From: a virus
IMG/VR virus record: IMGVR_UViG_3300028027_000086
Coordinates: 1 to 46,096 of that record
Reading direction: 5' to 3' (one strand)
DNA: 46,096 bases
Below are positions 36,638-45,500 of this stretch, piece after piece. Numbering within the stretch: the stretch's first letter is position 1; the number at the start of each line of letters is the position of its first letter. Under the pieces are notes generated by a model. It saw only the letters and a program-made list of their open reading frames with translations, was not told the origin of the DNA and made no database searches. Made by a program: the position numbers and the translations under genes.

Positions 36638-37501
36638 ATGATAGATTTAAATGATGTTGCAAAAGAAATAAGGGGGTTGTTAGATAAGAGAAGAGAAGAA
36701 CTTGAACTAACATTCGTTGAGGACACCCACACTTATTTTATGAAGGATGTTAATGGTGTGATGAAAAGTGATTTTCCATCGGTGAGTAAGGTAATCAAGT
36801 ATTTCTATGAGGAATTTGATAGTGAAGGTATATCATTCAAGAAAGCCAAAGGTGACGTGTTTGTTCAACAACAATTATTAGAAGAGTGGAAGGCAGCCGG
36901 TGATTACGCAACCAATATGGGTAGTAGAGTTCACTATTTGTTGGAGAAAAAAGTTATTGATATGTTTGGTGGTTATAAAGATGTAAGACAGCCAATATTT
37001 GAATGTGATTTTACTCAAGTATTAAAAGGTGACTCAATGGTATCTGCCGGAACAGCATATCTAAACCTTATGGTTGATAGAGGGGCTGTTTTATTAGATA
37101 CTGAGATTGTATTGGGTGACCCTGAATTAGGTTATACAGGACAACCGGATAAGGTGTGGTTAATAATGAATAAAGAACAAACTGAATTTGGGTTGGTGAT
37201 AACTGATTGGAAATCAAACAAGCCGAAGAACTTTGAGGAAACTCATTTTACTACAAGAATGAAATACCCATTTCAAAAACACCCAAACAACGCGTTGGGT
37301 CACTACTTTACCCAATTACCTTTTTATGGTAAACTTCTTCTTAAAATGTTACAGGGAACTAAATATGAAAACATGAAATTATTTGGATGTATAATTGTCT
37401 TGGTAAAAGAAACTGGTGAGTATGAAGAGTTTCGAGTACCAAAGGATGTGATTACAACTATATTGGATATGGATATGAAAAAGTATTTGACAAAGAAATA
37501 A
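36638..37501 (+). CDS. PD-(D/E)XK exonuclease, RecB/Cas4-like
   Basis: 287 residues. Motifs in order: H99 (GSRVHYLLE), E156 (LDTEIVLG), D171 (YTGQPDKVWLI), and D190/K192 (VITDWKSNK), the H...E...D...DxK layout of RecB-family nucleases. It directly follows the primase (no gap), so it is expressed with replication genes and probably trims DNA ends in recombination-dependent replication. No helicase or iron-sulphur Cys cluster is visible, so a Cas4 role is less likely. A DNA-degrading role against the host chromosome is also possible. Confidence 0.78.
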   Translation: MIDLNDVAKEIRGLLDKRREELELTFVEDTHTYFMKDVNGVMKSDFPSVSKVIKYFYEEFDSEGISFKKAKGDVFVQQQLLEEWKAAGDYATNMGSRVHYLLEKKVIDMFGGYKDVRQPIFECDFTQVLKGDSMVSAGTAYLNLMVDRGAVLLDTEIVLGDPELGYTGQPDKVWLIMNKEQTEFGLVITDWKSNKPKNFEETHFTTRMKYPFQKHPNNALGHYFTQLPFYGKLLLKMLQGTKYENMKLFGCIIVLVKETGEYEEFRVPKDVITTILDMDMKKYLTKK

Positions 37502-37529
37502 AAAATAATTAAATTTAAAATAAAAACGT

Positions 37530-37745
37530 ATGGACGATTTATTAAAACCAAAGATTGATTTAAAGCAACAACCAACATTAGTATGTGAAGAATGTGGTGG
37601 GATGTACTTCAAAGAAGTTGTTATGATAAAAAAAGTTAACAAATTGTTAACAGGAAGTTCGGAAGATACTATTGTACCTTTCCCAACTTACAGATGTGAT
37701 GATTGTGGTCACGTAAATGAAGAATTTAAATTATTTGATAAATAA
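37530..37745 (+). CDS. Small zinc-ribbon protein
   Basis: 71 residues with two CxxCG knuckles (CEECGGMYF and CDDCGHVNEEF) about 30 residues apart, a compact zinc ribbon of the kind used for DNA, RNA or polymerase binding. The ATG at 37530 is preceded only by A/T-rich sequence. It overlaps the next ATG by its stop (TAATG). Lies between the nuclease and gp47-like genes; a regulatory role in transcription or recombination is possible, but the sequence does not say which. Confidence 0.6.
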   Translation: MDDLLKPKIDLKQQPTLVCEECGGMYFKEVVMIKKVNKLLTGSSEDTIVPFPTYRCDDCGHVNEEFKLFDK

Positions 37746-37933
37746 TGAAAATAGTTAAACGAAATGAAGTTTGTGGTGTCTGCACCGCAACGTTGTGGTG
37801 GATACCAGCATTAACCTATTTCAATCTGAAGATGGTTAATATAATATCTCCCAGTAAAGAATGGGTATGGTGGGTTGCAATCCCGGTTATGTTTTTAATT
37901 TGGGTATTATTAAATTGGAAAATAAAAAAATAA
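37745..37933 (+). CDS. Small membrane protein
   Basis: 62 residues with two hydrophobic stretches: ATLWWIPALTYFNL (about 19-32) and VWWVAIPVMFLIWVLLNW (about 41-58). A CGVC pair sits near the start, and Lys-rich ends flank the segments. Likely an inner-membrane hairpin. Phages encode such proteins to alter lysis or exclude superinfection, but nothing here decides a role. Coupled to the zinc-ribbon gene (TAATG) and two bases before the gp47-like gene. Confidence 0.5.
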   Translation: MKIVKRNEVCGVCTATLWWIPALTYFNLKMVNIISPSKEWVWWVAIPVMFLIWVLLNWKIKK

Positions 37934-37934
37934 A

Positions 37935-38720
37935 ATGATAAAAAAATTAGTTCACTTTAGTGACTTACACATACGATTATTCAAAGACCACGATTTATAC
38001 CGTGGAATCTTAAATAATATGTTGGAACAATTCAGAGAAATTGCTCCGGACAGGATTGTCTTCACAGGAGACTTAGTTCATTCCAAAAACCAAATGACTC
38101 CGGAACTTATTGAGTTTGTTGCTTGGATTCTTACAGAATGTTCTCAAATAGCCAAAACTATAATCATAATTGGAAACCACGACTTCTTGGAGAGCAACTC
38201 TTCAAGGTTGGATGCTCTTACACCGGTAATTGATTCATTAAAGAATGACAACATTGTTTATTTGAAGAACAGAGGTGAATACGAGGACGAAAATGTTGAT
38301 TGGGTGGTGTATTCATTACTTGACCATAACATTCCACCTGAGATTGAAAAAACGGGTAGGTTAAAAATTGGTTTATTTCACGGGCCAGTTCAGGGATTAA
38401 CAACTGACATTGGATATAAGTTTGAAACCGGGTTTGAAACGGATAAGTTTGACGGATGTGATTTGGTATTATGTGGAGATATTCACAAAAGACAAATCTT
38501 TAACATCCCGGGTGGAAAGAAAGCGTATATGGTGGGTTCAACAATCCAACAGAACTATGGTGAGACAATAACCAAACACGGATTCGGAATCTATAATCTT
38601 GAGACAGATGATTATTCATTTGTTGATTTGGATAATCCAAAACCTTTCTTATCATTTAAGATGAAATCATTTGATGATATAATAAACGGAACAGAAAAAC
38701 TTGTTAACAGCGGAAAATAA
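37935..38720 (+). CDS. gp47: SbcD-like nuclease, T4 gp47 family
   Basis: 261 residues. Metallophosphoesterase motifs: D10/H12 in FSDLHIR, GD at 45-46 (FTGDLVHS), N81/H82 (IIGNHDFLE), then LFHGPVQG and CGDIHKRQ. It forms the Mre11/Rad50-like complex with the SbcC-like product at 41972, which processes DNA ends for recombination-dependent replication. Length fits viral gp47. The next gene's ATG overlaps its stop (38720). In T4 gp47 and gp46 are near-adjacent; here they are separated by eight small genes. Confidence 0.88.
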   Translation: MIKKLVHFSDLHIRLFKDHDLYRGILNNMLEQFREIAPDRIVFTGDLVHSKNQMTPELIEFVAWILTECSQIAKTIIIIGNHDFLESNSSRLDALTPVIDSLKNDNIVYLKNRGEYEDENVDWVVYSLLDHNIPPEIEKTGRLKIGLFHGPVQGLTTDIGYKFETGFETDKFDGCDLVLCGDIHKRQIFNIPGGKKAYMVGSTIQQNYGETITKHGFGIYNLETDDYSFVDLDNPKPFLSFKMKSFDDIINGTEKLVNSGK

Positions 38721-39136
38721 TGAAAAAATATAGTGATTATCCGGAAAACGAAAACCCTTGGGTTAAATATAAAATTATCGTTCCTACTGAAGAAGACAGA
38801 CAAGAGTTGATGAAAGGGTTTGAACATTTCCATTATTCTGATGTTGATACCGAGAATATAGTTGTTAATCAATTAATCCACGAATATCTTGATGAGGAAC
38901 GAATGGAAGGTGCTAAAAACAATATTATCGTTGATTCGGTGTTATATAATAAATTAACAAACAATTTAATAGGTAGAACACTTGATTTAGATTTGGGGTC
39001 TACACCGGTTAATGTTTCTATAAAAGAAATTACCGATACCAAAGTTATTGTGGAATATAATCGTTCAACTCCAGGAAGAACTGAAGAGTTTAATATTGGT
39101 GATTTTGAGTATTTCAGTGGATTAAAAATTAAATAG
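38720..39136 (+). CDS. Unknown protein of the replication operon
   Basis: 138 residues, acidic (many Asp/Glu), no recognised motif. The N-terminus (MKKYSDYPENENPWVKYKII) starts on the stop of the gp47-like gene (overlap of one base). The second half (LDLGSTPVNVSIKEITDTKV, then FNIGDFEYFSGLKI) reads as beta-rich. No membrane or Cys features. It could be a recombination or replication accessory factor, but nothing more can be supported. Confidence 0.5.
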   Translation: MKKYSDYPENENPWVKYKIIVPTEEDRQELMKGFEHFHYSDVDTENIVVNQLIHEYLDEERMEGAKNNIIVDSVLYNKLTNNLIGRTLDLDLGSTPVNVSIKEITDTKVIVEYNRSTPGRTEEFNIGDFEYFSGLKIK

Positions 39137-39138
39137 AA

Positions 39139-39396
39139 ATGGGAAATCTTAGACAATCAATGACTGATTCTGAATGGAACGAAATGGAACATGAAATTCA
39201 GAGAGAAAAAAAATTAGGAAAACCGGAACACGGATATATTGGTATTTGGGTGGATAAACTAACAATCAAACAATTGAAAAAACTTAAAAATAAGTTGAAA
39301 AAATGTGGTATTGATAGTCACGATTGTTCCAAAGTTAACCAATGGATAACTTATAACGAAAACAAAGAACGTGAGTCAAATCAAACTAACGACTAG
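39139..39396 (+). CDS. Small basic protein, unknown
   Basis: 85 residues, Lys-rich and mostly helical, with a stretch KLTIKQLKKLKNKLKKCGI that could form a basic amphipathic helix for nucleic acid contact. The ATG at 39139 is two bases after the previous stop. Its end overlaps the GTG start of the next gene by 26 bases. No family recognised. Confidence 0.48.
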   Translation: MGNLRQSMTDSEWNEMEHEIQREKKLGKPEHGYIGIWVDKLTIKQLKKLKNKLKKCGIDSHDCSKVNQWITYNENKERESNQTND

Positions 39397-40042
39397 TCAA
39401 TTAAAATCTGTACAAGAATATTGTAAATTAAATAAAATTGAATATGTCGACAATTTTATCACAAAATGTTTTGCGTCCGGATTTAGTATTGAAAAGTACG
39501 GGTTACTTGGTGAAGATTCAGAAAAACCGGTAGAGATTGAAATTATCAAAGAAATACGGGTTGAAGTTCCGGTTGAAGTCATCAAGGAGGTTGAAAAAAT
39601 TGTTGAAGTTGTTAAGGAAGTTCCGGTCGAAACCATCAAAGAAGTTGAGGTCATCAAATATGTTGATAGAGAGGTGGTTAAGGAGGTTAAAGTGGAAGTT
39701 CCTGTCGAAAAAATAGTATATATTTACGACAAAAAAGAAGAAGAAAGTGTCACAAATTTAGACAATATTTGTGACAAACCTGAACCAATAATAGTAGAAA
39801 AAATAGTTGAAGTTATTAAGGAAGTTCCGGTTGAAAAAATAGTAGATAAAATTGTCGAAGTTGAAAAACCAAATGATAAGGTATTACTTCTTCAAGAAAC
39901 TTTACAGACATTAAAAAAAGAATTATCTTTAAAGAACTCAAGAATTGAAGAACTTGAAGAAAAAAATAAACTATTAGAATCCAATAAATTAAGTCAAGGT
40001 GCTGTATACCTTAAAGGTTCTAATTTAAATGAAATGATGTAA
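39371..40042 (+). CDS. Repetitive Val/Lys/Glu-rich protein with coiled-coil end
   Basis: 223 residues. A compact head (residues 1-50) is followed by repeats built from units like EVPVEVIKEVEKIVEVVKEV and EVPVEKIVDKIVEV (about 55-175). These alternate Val and charged residues as in extended beta or coiled structures. The last 45 residues (LLQETLQTLKKELSLKNSRI) are a clear coiled coil. Starts at a GTG, and no ATG is near. Such repeats occur in structural or scaffold-like proteins. The role is unknown; a spacer or oligomerising protein is plausible. Confidence 0.5.
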   Translation: MSQIKLTTSQLKSVQEYCKLNKIEYVDNFITKCFASGFSIEKYGLLGEDSEKPVEIEIIKEIRVEVPVEVIKEVEKIVEVVKEVPVETIKEVEVIKYVDREVVKEVKVEVPVEKIVYIYDKKEEESVTNLDNICDKPEPIIVEKIVEVIKEVPVEKIVDKIVEVEKPNDKVLLLQETLQTLKKELSLKNSRIEELEEKNKLLESNKLSQGAVYLKGSNLNEMM

Positions 40043-40043
40043 T

Positions 40044-40322
40044 ATGGAAAATTATTATTTAGATATAAGAGTTAGTGGTGGTAAGGAAGAAATACAAGAA
40101 TTACTTGAATTACTAACGAAGATACAAATTTTAGGGTCAATAGGTTCTAATAGGACTATTCCGGTAACGGTCGATGGTGATGGTAGTGCCAGACTACGTT
40201 TTACTACTACCTCAACGGAAGAAGACCAAATTGAAAAAATAAAAGAATTTCGTTCTATCCAAAAATTCATAAGTGAAGTTGAAGAAGGTGGTGAAATAAG
40301 CGAACATTATATAGGAGAATAA
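40044..40322 (+). CDS. Small acidic protein, unknown
   Basis: 92 residues, Glu-rich, alpha/beta-like (YYLDIRVSGGKEEIQELLEL at the start, IPVTVDGDGSARLRFTT in the middle). The alternating pattern and length suggest a small ferredoxin-like or ACT-like fold, but no family was identified. The ATG follows the previous gene by one base and its stop is one base before the membrane protein gene, so it is co-transcribed with both. Confidence 0.48.
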   Translation: MENYYLDIRVSGGKEEIQELLELLTKIQILGSIGSNRTIPVTVDGDGSARLRFTTTSTEEDQIEKIKEFRSIQKFISEVEEGGEISEHYIGE

Positions 40323-40323
40323 T

Positions 40324-40668
40324 ATGGAAATTTTAGTATGGGTTATATTAAGCTACGGGCTTATGAACATTATGGTATTCGGGTCAATATTTCAAGGACT
40401 CAGAAATTTCTTCCAAGTTTGGGGAGATAATAAATTATTACCATTTAATGGTATTGCACATTTCATTTCAGGAATATTGACTTGTCCAATGTGTTTTTCA
40501 ACTTGGGGTGGATTTATTTTGTCTTTAACAATTTTTTCACCTACACTTACATTGTTTGGAACACCTATTTGGATAAGTTGGTTCTTTGATGGAATTTTAT
40601 CATCAGGTGCTGTATGGGCGATAAACGCAATAGTTGAATGGTTTGAAGAAAATAGACCAACTAAATAA
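40324..40668 (+). CDS. Membrane protein, DUF1360-like
   Basis: 114 residues with about three hydrophobic spans: WVILSYGLMNIMVFG, SGILTCPMCFSTWGGFILSL, and a third near ISWFFDGILSSGAVWAIN. The LTCPMCFSTWGGF motif is like the CPxC...W motif of DUF1360 proteins, which are small inner-membrane proteins of unknown function. The start ATG lies a base after the previous stop. Role in the phage cycle (membrane alteration, exclusion) is guesswork. Confidence 0.58.
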   Translation: MEILVWVILSYGLMNIMVFGSIFQGLRNFFQVWGDNKLLPFNGIAHFISGILTCPMCFSTWGGFILSLTIFSPTLTLFGTPIWISWFFDGILSSGAVWAINAIVEWFEENRPTK

Positions 40669-40669
40669 T

Positions 40670-41191
40670 ATGGAAAATAAATTAGGTAATTTTATAATTA
40701 AGTATCTACAAGACAAAACAGAAACAAGAAAAATAATCAAGTGTGACGATTTTTTCCAATTACTTGATAATATGTCTATTACTGATGATAGTGATGAAGT
40801 TGTTAATATCATCTATTACTTGGAAGATAATAAAATAGATATTAATTTTCACGGGGCAAACACTCAGAATTTTTATACTAGATATAGAAATATTGAAAGA
40901 AAAGTTCAGATGTCTAAAATGTTAAAAGGGTCTAAACCGGAAGTTCAGAAACTAATTGAAAAAGTTGAAAATATTAATATTAAAGAAAGACCGGATTGGT
41001 TGGAATTTTATAGAAATGATGATGAAGATTCTGAACTCGGTAATTATACAACATCAGATAGAGATAGAAATTTAGGTAAAGATATTCTTGATAAGCTAAC
41101 TAATGAAATTAAGGAAAAAATTAATAATGAACCTGGAATAACTTTAGAAGAAATCCGAGAACAAATGAATAACGAAATAAATAACAATTAA
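40670..41191 (+). CDS. Unknown helical acidic protein
   Basis: 173 residues from the ATG at 40670; the frame is open upstream to a TTG at 40634, which lies in the previous gene. Glu/Asp/Asn/Lys-rich, mainly helical, with no Cys, membrane or catalytic motif. The C-terminal 40 residues (LGKDILDKLTNEIKEKINNE) look coiled-coil-like. Runs directly after the membrane-protein gene in a tight operon. Possibly an oligomerising or DNA-associated factor; unassigned. Confidence 0.48.
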   Translation: MENKLGNFIIKYLQDKTETRKIIKCDDFFQLLDNMSITDDSDEVVNIIYYLEDNKIDINFHGANTQNFYTRYRNIERKVQMSKMLKGSKPEVQKLIEKVENINIKERPDWLEFYRNDDEDSELGNYTTSDRDRNLGKDILDKLTNEIKEKINNEPGITLEEIREQMNNEINNN

Positions 41192-41203
41192 ATAAATACA
41201 ATT

Positions 41204-41467
41204 ATGCCAAAGTCAAAATTACGTGGTGGTGCAAAGGCACACAAAACAAGAGTTACACACAGAAACAACACTATTAAAGGGTTAAGAAAAAAAGCTCAAA
41301 AAGAGTTTAATGAAATGTTTGAGAAACAAATGGAAGAGTTGAAGGCTCAATACAAAAATGAGAATGGTGAAACAATGGAATTAAATGCTGAAGTTCTTGG
41401 GGAATCAAGTGAAATTAATGTAAATGACGCTGAGGTTGTAACTCCTGAAGTTGAAGATGAGAACTAA
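41204..41467 (+). CDS. Small protein, basic N-terminus and acidic C-terminus
   Basis: 87 residues. The first ~35 are basic (MPKSKLRGGAKAHKTRVTHR, then NNTIKGLRKKAQ), like a nucleic-acid-binding arm. Residues 36-60 form a charged helix and the last 30 are acidic (VNDAEVVTPEVEDEN). No recognised family. Its stop overlaps the ATG of the kinase gene by 11 bases, so the two are coupled. Confidence 0.5.
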   Translation: MPKSKLRGGAKAHKTRVTHRNNTIKGLRKKAQKEFNEMFEKQMEELKAQYKNENGETMELNAEVLGESSEINVNDAEVVTPEVEDEN

Positions 41468-41966
41468 GATAGTATCCGCGTTTCCCGGTGTAGGAAAAAC
41501 AACTTACCATAAAAATAATCCTAGTACCACTTTGGATTCCGATTCAAGTAAATTTAGTTGGGTTGTTAATGAGAATGGTGAAAAAGTAAGAAACCCTGAG
41601 TTTCCACAGAACTATATTACCCATATCAAAGAGAATATTGGTAAATACAAATACATCTTTGTTTCTTCACATAAAGAAGTGAGAGATGCTTTGTTAGACA
41701 ACTGTCTATACTTTTACTTGGTTTATCCGGATGACAGGAGAAAAGAAGAGTTTATCCAAAGATATAAAGATAGAGGTAATGATGAGAACTTTATTAAATT
41801 AGTTGATTCTAAATGGGATGAATGGATGTCAGAATACTATTGGATGGATAGAGGTTGTGAAAAACTAACAGCATATGATGGTTGGAATTTAGATACTGTA
41901 TTGGAAGCTCAAGACAGAAGAGATGGTGGTGATGTCATTCAAGAAGAAGTAGAAGAACTGAATTAA
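41457..41966 (+). CDS. P-loop kinase-like protein (putative nucleotide or polynucleotide kinase)
   Basis: 169 residues. A Walker A loop AFPGVGKTT lies at residues 8-16, right after the first strand. It is followed by a LID-like region (YPDDRRKEEFIQRYKDRGND) and an acidic helix (LVDSKWDEWMSEYYW). The size and layout fit the adenylate-kinase-like P-loop fold that phages use as dNMP or end-repair kinases. Starts at the ATG at 41457; an in-frame TTG at 41451 is less likely. Coupled to the previous gene and five bases before the SbcC-like gene. Substrate not determined. Confidence 0.62.
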   Translation: MRTKIVSAFPGVGKTTYHKNNPSTTLDSDSSKFSWVVNENGEKVRNPEFPQNYITHIKENIGKYKYIFVSSHKEVRDALLDNCLYFYLVYPDDRRKEEFIQRYKDRGNDENFIKLVDSKWDEWMSEYYWMDRGCEKLTAYDGWNLDTVLEAQDRRDGGDVIQEEVEELN

Positions 41967-41971
41967 AACAA

Positions 41972-44338
41972 ATGGATTTATTTAATCCCCCAATAGAATT
42001 TAATTATACAATAATGGAAGATATAAATATTGTAAACTTGGATAATCCTTACTTACAGGTTGTATGGGAGGATTATGCCGAGAATTTTACACAAGAAAAA
42101 ATTAAGAGTGTTCGTCATTACTTTCAAAAGAAGTATGAAACAACCAATGTTAATGTAATTACAAAAACAAAGGTTGCCCAAGACACCACACATACCGTAG
42201 ACATATCCTTTAACATCTTGGATGAGAATTATCAATTAGAGTTGGTTCGTTCATTCTTGGAGTCAAAAGGGAATATGGAACACTACGATGATATCTACCA
42301 ACTTAATAGTATTGTAGATAACAAATTATTACAAGACCAAACCGATGCCACTCCGTTTAAGAGATGGTACATTAAAAACATTGAGTTCTCAAACTTTTTA
42401 TCCTATGGTGAGAATCAGAAGATAGATTTTGAAAAGTGTGATGGAATTACGGTTGTGGAGTCAAACCCGCCTAACTTTGGGGGTAAGACGGTTCTGACCG
42501 TGGATTTACTTATGTTCTTATTCTTTAATGAGACAACCAAGACATCTAAAGCTGAAGAGATATTCAACAGATTCACTGAGAGAAACAAAGTTGCGGTTAA
42601 AGGTGAAATTACAATCGATGGTGAGGAGTATATTATATTGAGAAATATTGAGAGAAAGTTATCAAAGAAAAACGAATGGAATGTTAAAACTGAATTGGAC
42701 TTCTATAAAAGATTGTCTGATGGTAGTTTACAGAACTTCACCGGAGAACAACGAAGAGAGACTGAGGCGTTTATCAAAACATCTATCGGGACTAAAGAGG
42801 ATTTCTTAATGACCATCCTAACGACTGCCACCAACTTGGAGGAACTAATTGATGCTAAACCTACGGCAAGGGGTCAAGTTCTTTCAAGGTTTATGGGGTT
42901 GGATTTTCTTAAACGTAAGGAAGAAGCGGCTAAAGAAATTTATAGTGACTTCTCAAAAGGAATGTTATCAAACATTTATAACTCGGAACAACTTAAGACA
43001 GATAACCAAACTAACCAAGACACAATTAATACTCTAACAGAGACTAATCTTGCGTTGGAAACACAATTGGATGATGTTAAAGGTAGAATTGTTAAGGGTC
43101 AGGAATATCGTGATGGGTTGTTAAAATCAAAACACAATATTGATAATGAACTTTTAATGGTATCTCCGGATAAAGTTCAAGAAGAGATTAATGGGTTAGG
43201 TTTACAAAAAGCTAAATCAATTTCGGATAGAGATAATGTTAAAGTTGTTAAACCATCAGAGTTTTATCACGAAGACCAACATGACCATGTTAAGAAGAAC
43301 ATTCAGGATATGTTAAAAGAACAGGCGGAAAACAATGCCAAGATTAAAAACATTGAAGAACTTAAAAGTTCTGTTGAAGGTGGAATCAAATGTGAACATT
43401 GTGGTATTGAACTTATGAACGCTGCGATTACCAATGCTAAAATTGGGGAACTTGCTGGTTTTATCACACATAAAGGTCTATTAGAGGGGTTAATGCAGGA
43501 TTTAACCATCAAAGAACAAGGTTTTGTTAATCTTAAAAAAGAATTTGATGAGTATGAGAAAAACAAACTTATCAGAGAGAAATATGAATTGAGTGTTGAA
43601 TCATTCCAATTAAAGATTGATGCGTTAAAAACCAAGTTGGATAGATATTCGGAAGTTCAGGATAAGATTAATGAAAACAATAAAATTGACGGGTTGATTA
43701 TCAAAGCGGGAATTAGAATTGATGAACTTGAGGGAGAGAAGAAAACCATTGAGAATAGTATTACAAATAATACATTTCAAATTACAACTCTTACAACCAA
43801 GATAAATGCTAATTTAGAAACAATTAGAAAAATCGCAGAAGAGGCCGAAAGAGAAAGAATTTATAAAATCTATTTGGAAATCTTCGGTAAGAATGGTGTG
43901 ACCAAACTTATTATGAAGACGATGATGCCACTTATTAATAGTGAACTTCAAAGATTGTTAGAGGATAGTTGCCATTTCAGATTGGAAGTTAAGATTAATG
44001 ATAAGAATGAAGTTGACTTCCTTATGATTGATAACAATACTCAAGTTGAGAAACCAATGGCTTCAGGTTCAGGATATGAAAGGTCAATAGCTTCACTAGC
44101 GTTAAGAGCGGTTTTAAGTAAAATTTGTTCATTACCAAGGGCTAATGTTGTTGTTTTTGATGAGGTATTTGGAAAGATGTCCAACGACAACTTGGAGATG
44201 GTATCGGAGTTCTTTAGTAAGATTAAAGAATATTTTGAGAAAATATTTGTTATCACACACAATCCATTAGTAACAAATTGGGCTGATAATGTGGTAAGAA
44301 TCAGAAAAGAAGAAAATATAAGTTATGTTTCCCAATAA
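41972..44338 (+). CDS. gp46: SbcC-like ATPase, T4 gp46 family, with N-terminal extension
   Basis: 788 residues. ABC-type halves flank a long coiled coil with a zinc hook (C474/C477 in KCEHCGIEL). The distal ABC signature is GSGYERSIASLALRAVL (near 698) and Walker B with D-loop is VVVFDEVFGKMS (near 728). The P-loop ESNPPNFGGKT (163-173) is degenerate: the first Gly of GxxxxGK[ST] is replaced. About 130 extra residues precede the usual N-terminal strand (IKNIEFSNFLSYGENQKIDF). It partners the SbcD-like product at 37935 in end processing. The start ATG lies five bases after the kinase gene. Confidence 0.9.
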   Translation: MDLFNPPIEFNYTIMEDINIVNLDNPYLQVVWEDYAENFTQEKIKSVRHYFQKKYETTNVNVITKTKVAQDTTHTVDISFNILDENYQLELVRSFLESKGNMEHYDDIYQLNSIVDNKLLQDQTDATPFKRWYIKNIEFSNFLSYGENQKIDFEKCDGITVVESNPPNFGGKTVLTVDLLMFLFFNETTKTSKAEEIFNRFTERNKVAVKGEITIDGEEYIILRNIERKLSKKNEWNVKTELDFYKRLSDGSLQNFTGEQRRETEAFIKTSIGTKEDFLMTILTTATNLEELIDAKPTARGQVLSRFMGLDFLKRKEEAAKEIYSDFSKGMLSNIYNSEQLKTDNQTNQDTINTLTETNLALETQLDDVKGRIVKGQEYRDGLLKSKHNIDNELLMVSPDKVQEEINGLGLQKAKSISDRDNVKVVKPSEFYHEDQHDHVKKNIQDMLKEQAENNAKIKNIEELKSSVEGGIKCEHCGIELMNAAITNAKIGELAGFITHKGLLEGLMQDLTIKEQGFVNLKKEFDEYEKNKLIREKYELSVESFQLKIDALKTKLDRYSEVQDKINENNKIDGLIIKAGIRIDELEGEKKTIENSITNNTFQITTLTTKINANLETIRKIAEEAERERIYKIYLEIFGKNGVTKLIMKTMMPLINSELQRLLEDSCHFRLEVKINDKNEVDFLMIDNNTQVEKPMASGSGYERSIASLALRAVLSKICSLPRANVVVFDEVFGKMSNDNLEMVSEFFSKIKEYFEKIFVITHNPLVTNWADNVVRIRKEENISYVSQ

Positions 44339-44346
44339 AAAAACAA

Positions 44347-44976
44347 ATGGTTAAATATGTAGAAGAAAACAAAGAAAGTATTATTGAGTTTATACGTAAC
44401 GGACTATTATTTAATGGTCAAGATAATAATGAATACATTACGGTTTGGAAAGAATATGAACATCAAGGATGTGAGTTATTTTTAGAATATTTAAATGGTA
44501 AAATTGAGTTTACATTTATAAAGGCTAAGAAAAAAAGTGTTTATCCCGAAATTATTATTATACGTGAAGATAAAAAATATGCTTTTGATTTTAAAGTTTC
44601 TGTTGATACCGCAAATCCTCAATATGATATTGCAAGGTTAGATACTTTTGAAGAACGAATGAAAAAATATGATGAAGAATTTGAGATTATAATTAAGTAT
44701 AATATTGTTCATGGTGTTGTTGATATTTTTATTGAAAAAATAAAAGATGTGATTGGTTATAATAAATTATCTAAAGGTGTTAAGTATAGACCTTACGATG
44801 GTAAAGTAAGACCAAAAACGTGGGATGATTTTAAAGATGGTAAAACATATTTTGAAACTCACGAAGATTTATTGAAGGGAATTAAAAATTCAAAAATCAA
44901 AAGAAATAGAGATTTATTTGAAACTTGGAAAAAAGAATTTTCAAGTGAGGATATTAAATTAATTATAGGGGAATGA
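44347..44976 (+). CDS. Unknown, possible PD-(D/E)XK-like domain
   Basis: 209 residues, mixed alpha/beta and rich in Lys, Asp and Glu. A strand pair YPEIIIIREDKKYAFDFKVS, near residue 62-81, has the D-F-K arrangement that PD-(D/E)XK nucleases use (E...DxK), and an Asp-rich helix follows (TANPQYDIARLDTFEERM). The evidence is weak: no full motif set and no close family. The ATG lies eight bases after the gp46-like gene. Alternative: a replication accessory protein. It overlaps the next gene by four bases. Confidence 0.4.
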   Translation: MVKYVEENKESIIEFIRNGLLFNGQDNNEYITVWKEYEHQGCELFLEYLNGKIEFTFIKAKKKSVYPEIIIIREDKKYAFDFKVSVDTANPQYDIARLDTFEERMKKYDEEFEIIIKYNIVHGVVDIFIEKIKDVIGYNKLSKGVKYRPYDGKVRPKTWDDFKDGKTYFETHEDLLKGIKNSKIKRNRDLFETWKKEFSSEDIKLIIGE

Positions 44977-45500
44977 AACAACTTAATTATACAAAAAAAG
45001 GGGAGGTACACACTCCCCTCCTTTATTGGAGAACTGATGATAAGACCACTGTGGCAATCTATCAGGGTGAGAGAGGTGAAAATCCGGAACTTGATTTTAT
45101 TGTTAAGTACAAAGAAGATGGAAAACGATTAAGAATGCCGTCACACACTCATTGGATTGTTGATTTATTAGTTAAGGCGGAATATAATAAAGAGTTATTA
45201 TTATTGTATGTAAATAATTTAATTGAGCTTTATGACAATACCACTCCATTTTCAAGTCTTGAGGAAAGAAACGGTTATGAATTAAAGTTTGTGAATGTGA
45301 TGAATTTAAGGTATAATGATTTAAATAATCACGGTTATTACACTATTTCAACCCTTACATCGTTCATTGAATTGTTTTCTTTATGTGAAAAACAAACTAC
45401 AGGTGCGTTCATGTTCAAGGGGTTATTAACCTTGATAAAAGAATATTGTGAAGGGAAGAAAGATTTTTATCAAATTGTTGGATATTCTAAAAGAGTTTAA
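44973..45500 (+). CDS. Unknown protein
   Basis: 175 residues. The middle is helical (HWIVDLLVKAEYNKELLLLY, then YVNNLIELYDN). The C-terminus contains a short hydrophobic stretch but no membrane anchor. No recognised motif. It starts with ATGA overlapping the previous stop and ends where the next promoter begins. It could be a late accessory protein of the replication operon; nothing further is supported. Confidence 0.45.
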   Translation: MKQLNYTKKGEVHTPLLYWRTDDKTTVAIYQGERGENPELDFIVKYKEDGKRLRMPSHTHWIVDLLVKAEYNKELLLLYVNNLIELYDNTTPFSSLEERNGYELKFVNVMNLRYNDLNNHGYYTISTLTSFIELFSLCEKQTTGAFMFKGLLTLIKEYCEGKKDFYQIVGYSKRV

